DNA of 64,000 nucleotides from Anaspis maculata. Taxonomy: Eukaryota; Arthropoda; Insecta; Coleoptera; Scraptiidae. Every line of letters begins with the position of its first letter. The first letter of the stretch is position 1. The DNA is taken from assembly GCA_949128115.1 (NCBI GenBank), contig OX421961.1:105818363-105882362 (forward strand). The letters run 5' to 3'. This document shows, one piece after another, positions 60,801 through 64,000 of the stretch. A program made the position numbers and the translations under genes. Under the pieces are notes generated by a model that worked only from the letters and a program-made list of their open reading frames with translations, did no database searches and was not told the origin of the DNA.

Positions 60801-62788
60801 AATGACGTCACGCGAGTGTTTTTCGGTTTGCGAGGTTCACAGCCACGTCACCACGCGATGACATTGTATATTTACCTTGACAACCGAATCAGCAGTGGCG
60901 TAGTGACTCTGCGCGGGTCCATATTTAAACAATTTGCTGGCCTCAACCGCCCCCTTTTACTTGAAAAATAATTTACAGTAGTTTGTTGTTCATATTATTA
61001 TTGTAACAGGGGGTTTGTGGGTCCCCTAAGACTATGAGCCCGTGTCTTATGCACACGTTGGACACCCTTCCACTCCACCATTGAGAATATACGATTTCAT
61101 TTACGCAGGGATGACGCAGGGCATTAATCTGTTTGCGTTAGAAGAAAATACCCTAAAATTATCGAGGCCGATGCGCATGAAAGTTGGCAACCTGACGGTT
61201 TCTAAGTTTTAAATTTGAAATTAAAAATAGATCATGCAGATCTGGGGGAAACCACCCAGTTCATGATGTTATGGACTACAATAGCATCATTTGGGACAAT
61301 AAAAAAAATCGTGCAAGGATTCTATTGCGTCAAAGTTCAATGTAACTTCCACAATGCAAGGTGAATCTCTAGATAACTTACATGTTGATTGACTATATCT
61401 TGAATGAGCGACGGGCCCCTGGCGTTATTCAAAACATCCACCAAGACGTCGCATTCAGCCTCGGACAATGAATTCGATTCAGATTTCACGACGAGTTCCT
61501 GCGGATATATTAAACCAAAAAATTAAGCTGTGAAAAAGCATGCATTTACAGCAAACCAAACAAAAATTTGTATGGGCGTAAAACGAAAGAACAAAAAAAA
61601 AACAATGCAAGTACCTGAAAAATTCGTTTAGCTTGAGGATTTGGGAAGGTAAAATCATTGGCATGCGACGTGATAAACTGGCAGGTATTGTTCAACTTAA
61701 TCATAACGTCTGTTTTAAAATCTTGCAACTGTTCACATTCACTGTTTATCTATGAAAAGAAAAAAGAAAAATAAATGAAAAACACAAATTCGAGTTGTGG
61801 ACAATTTTTTTGAATTATTACTTCTCCCCAGATTTTGTGCCGTTCGCGTTCCAATTCTTCGCGCCTCAGGATCAACTCTTTTTCTTTTTCCTTCAGTTCG
61901 AATTCGCGATGACGCTGCTGGGCGGTCACGGTGCGCCAGTCTTCTTGCAGCTGGCGAGTCTGACAACAACACTGTGATTGTAGAACAATGTTTTGGGAAA
62001 AAAAGAAAAAAAATTACCTGTATCGCATGCTCTTTCTGCATCAAAACCTTTTCCGCTTCCAGCTTGGCTTGTGCCTCTTCCAAATACTTTCGTTTCCGTT
62101 CAAAAACCTCTTGTTCTTTCTCAAACACTTCCTTTTCTTTTTCCAAGTTCAGTCTTTGCGTTTCAATTTCACATCTTTCATCTTCTTGATACCTACAACC
62201 ACTCAATTAACTTGGAAAAAAAATATAAAATCAAATTTACGGTTGTAAATTTTCCATTGACAGTGCCAAGTCTGGAGTAGACCAGCTCAGAAGACTCAGT
62301 CTAGACAAGTTGTAAGTACGCTCGCCTTTTCTTAACTGCGCTGCTTCCGCTGGATCATTGAACCTGTGCATCAGTCATTTGAAGATCGTTGAAAAGATTT
62401 TTTTAATGCATACTTTACCTAAAAACGTGCGCTTTGCCTAAGAAAATTATAGCACCTTGAGAAAGCCGCGTTGGTGTTTCGATTAGGGAATTATTGAGCA
62501 TCACGTAAGCTCCTGAATGAGGAATGAGGGTAACGACACCACTTTCAAAAGTTATGGTGCAGTGCTGAGGCTCCATTCCGGCACCTTTGAGTTCAATGTC
62601 TTGTTTGTCATCAGAATCTTCAGTACCAATAGTGGTTTTTCCTTCCTAAATATGAAAATAAAAGACAAATGTTGAACCAAAAGCAATTCAACCCATTTTC
62701 CAACCCATGAATTGGCAAGCTCGACTATTTCGAGTTTCTGATGTGACCTAACAAGCAGGTTGCAATAATCGGTTTGAGAGAGCCATTT
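57876..62788 (-). CDS. Klp98A: Kinesin-3 with PX domain, KIF16B/Klp98A-like (3' part)
   Basis: A plus-end microtubule motor of this type carries early endosomes by binding PI3P. Exons read are 62645-62419, 62363-62241, 62192-62018, 61959-61822, 61749-61615, 61498-61382, 60402-60176, 60081-59826, 59661-59479, 59417-59250, 58494-58425 and 58285-57876. They are all in phase and give 742 residues to the stop. In order: FHA (TTIGTEDSDDKQDIELKGAG, SGVVTLIPHSGAYVMLN, GAIIFLGKAHVFRFNDP); a LLSWSTPDLALSMENL linker; a long charged coiled coil (CEIETQRLNLEKEKEVFEKE onward); a serine-rich spacer; and a C-terminal PX domain with RRYSRFRDLH and SIPFPSKQLFAN, ending SFSPFFRKGVFENG. A preceding exon 62788-62693 (ELANSWVGKW) is probable. 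The motor domain is beyond the window. Confidence 0.93.
60623..61324. mobile_element. MITE with TAGGGTCCTTGCATGAA termini, in a kinesin intron
   Basis: It begins TAGGGTCCTTGCATGAAT and ends ATCGTGCAAGGATTCTA. An inverted relative lies at 63270-63795. Shared blocks include TCAACCGCCCCC, CACGTTGGACACCC and GGAAACCACCCAGTTCATGA. The termini resemble the TAGGGTGATTGCATG family at 1.4-2.6 kb. Confidence 0.7.
62693..62788 (-). CDS. Klp98A: Probable linker exon of the KIF16B/Klp98A-like kinesin
   Basis: CTATTTTCAG precedes it and the reading KWLSQTDYCNLLVRSHQKLE continues to ELANSWVGKW. The last ten residues resemble the L..DW..KW stretch that precedes the FHA domain in KIF16B. The donor would be the weak GTTGAA. 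It joins the FHA exon in phase 0, but the ~45 residues expected between them are absent. Confidence 0.5.
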
Positions 62789-63269
62789 CTGAAAATAGAA
62801 AGTCAAGTGATACATGCCAATGCTCTTCAATTTTACAAAACCTTTGGAATTTGGGTTTCCGTTGAAAAAATAAATTTTCCATTCAACCGATTCTTGCAAT
62901 CCACTTTTTTAGGCAACTATCATTTGTTATTCTTTTGCACAATATCTGAGAAAAAACATGTTGGAGAACATTCAACATGTCGAAAAATGAATGCCTGCCT
63001 TGTAGCCAGGTATTTTAGATTTATGACGTGAATAATTTGATGAATCACTAAAAGTATGCAAAACTGACCCTAAACGGTCGCGGCTATAATATCGGCCAAA
63101 ATTTTCCCCGCGGTGGTGTTGTCGAAAAAGCTTTGCTTCATACGTCGTATACTGGAGTTTGATCCTACGCGGAGAATTTTTTGTGTAGAATAATTGATCC
63201 TTTTTATTTCTCCAATAATTTTTATATCAGTCATACGAAAATTCTACTAATTCCGGAAAAGAGTATCAA
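62789..63269. other. Intron of the kinesin gene, no exon seen
   Basis: I searched both strands for motor-domain or neck motifs and found none. A segment near 63100-63180 with CGCGGTGGTGTTGTCGAAAAAGC recurs inverted near 63840-63885. Confidence 0.45.
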
Positions 63270-63795
63270 TAGGGTCCTCGCACGATTTTTTAACAGCCCC
63301 AAATGATGCTATGGTAGCCACATAACATCATAAACTGAGTGGTTTCCCGCAAATCTGCATGATTCTATGTAATTTAAAACTTCAAAACTGTTGAGAAATC
63401 GTATTATTTTCAATGACGGAGTGAAAGGGTGTCCAACGTGTGCAAAAAACACGGACTCCTGGCCTTGGGGGGGTCCACGGATCCCCTGCTACAATAATAA
63501 GATTAACAACAAACTATTGTAAATTATCTTTCAAACAAGGGGGCGGTTGAGGCCGGCAAGTTGTTTAAATATGCACCCGTGTAGAGTCACTACGCCACTG
63601 CTAATTCGGAATTCGGTTGCCAAGATTCGCGTGATGATCTGACTGTAAACCTAGCGAACAAAAAGAAACTAACAAACAAAAACAAAACTGTCGGCGTGAC
63701 GTCAACATATTCAGCACAAGGTCACTGTAGTGCATAAAGCTTCCAATGGTTTAATAAAGTAATCGTCTTGAAATAAAAGTCATGCAAGGACCCTA
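63270..63795. mobile_element. Second MITE of the TAGGGTCC family, inverted
   Basis: TAGGGTCCTCGCACGATT at the left corresponds to the right end of 60623-61324. CATGCAAGGACCCTA at the right corresponds to its left end. It is shorter through internal deletions. Confidence 0.7.
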
Positions 63796-64000
63796 TTCCA
63801 CAAAAAAGACTTTCCCAGAGGAGAATCGAACCCCAGTATACGACATGTGAAGCAAAGCTTTTTCGACAACACCACCGCGGGAAAGTTCCGACCGGCTGAT
63901 ACGCTGTTTTATTCACTATTTAATTTTTTTTTCGCCAAAAGATGGCTGCGAAAAGCATCAACGCATGCCGCTTTTGGCAGCTATCTTATGGCGGGAAAAC

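Noticed and set aside
61797..62280. Plus-strand open frames of 86-130 codons
   Set aside because: They are the complement of the glutamate/lysine-rich coiled-coil exons of the kinesin.

Overview
The window is eukaryotic and almost certainly from an insect. The genes have many introns with GT..AG borders, the protein families are animal ones, and most of the remaining DNA is transposable-element debris. The frequent TAGGTACCTA-type microsatellites are common in hemipteran and lepidopteran genomes, but the sequence alone does not fix the order or species.

Four genes can be read with confidence, plus one orphan exon. (1) About 4.5 kb: a single plus-strand exon of an otherwise unseen gene, perhaps a phosphoenolpyruvate-synthase/rifampicin-phosphotransferase-like protein. 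(2) 10.6-23.1 kb, plus strand: a complete nose-resistant-to-fluoxetine-6 (NRF-6) type membrane acyltransferase. Ten coding exons join in phase to 702 codons and a TATA box lies upstream. (3) 30.6-47.2 kb, minus strand: a complete AMP deaminase. Its catalytic core is conserved, and three alternative first coding exons (47.1, 38.6 and 36.1 kb) all join the same second exon in the same phase. A 38-codon phase-neutral cassette exon is also present. (4) 53.0-56.2 kb, minus strand: a three-exon gene for a 963-residue protein with an N-terminal coiled coil and about 37 copies of an 11-residue YDENGQLIQQ-type repeat; I recognise no family for it. (5) 57.9-62.8 kb, minus strand: the 3' part of a kinesin-3 gene of the KIF16B/Klp98A type (FHA, coiled coil, C-terminal PX domain). 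The motor domain lies beyond the window, and the segment between linker and FHA appears to lack one expected exon.

The spaces between exons and genes hold many foldback (near-perfectly palindromic) elements. Several share the terminus TACAGGGTG. There are also nested MITEs with TAGGGTGATTGCATG ends, solo LTRs of one family (one with an ATAC target duplication), three tRNA-derived SINE-like elements with exact Pol III B boxes, a dimeric ~265-bp tandem satellite and several minisatellites. No transposase or reverse transcriptase is readable, so the elements look non-autonomous or decayed.

The genes do not form a pathway. AMP deaminase acts in purine nucleotide balance, NRF-6 is a multipass acyltransferase-3 protein, and the kinesin belongs to endosome transport. 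The most unusual items are the YDENG-repeat protein, the three-promoter layout of AMP deaminase with a solo LTR between two of its first exons, and the missing FHA-side exon of the kinesin.
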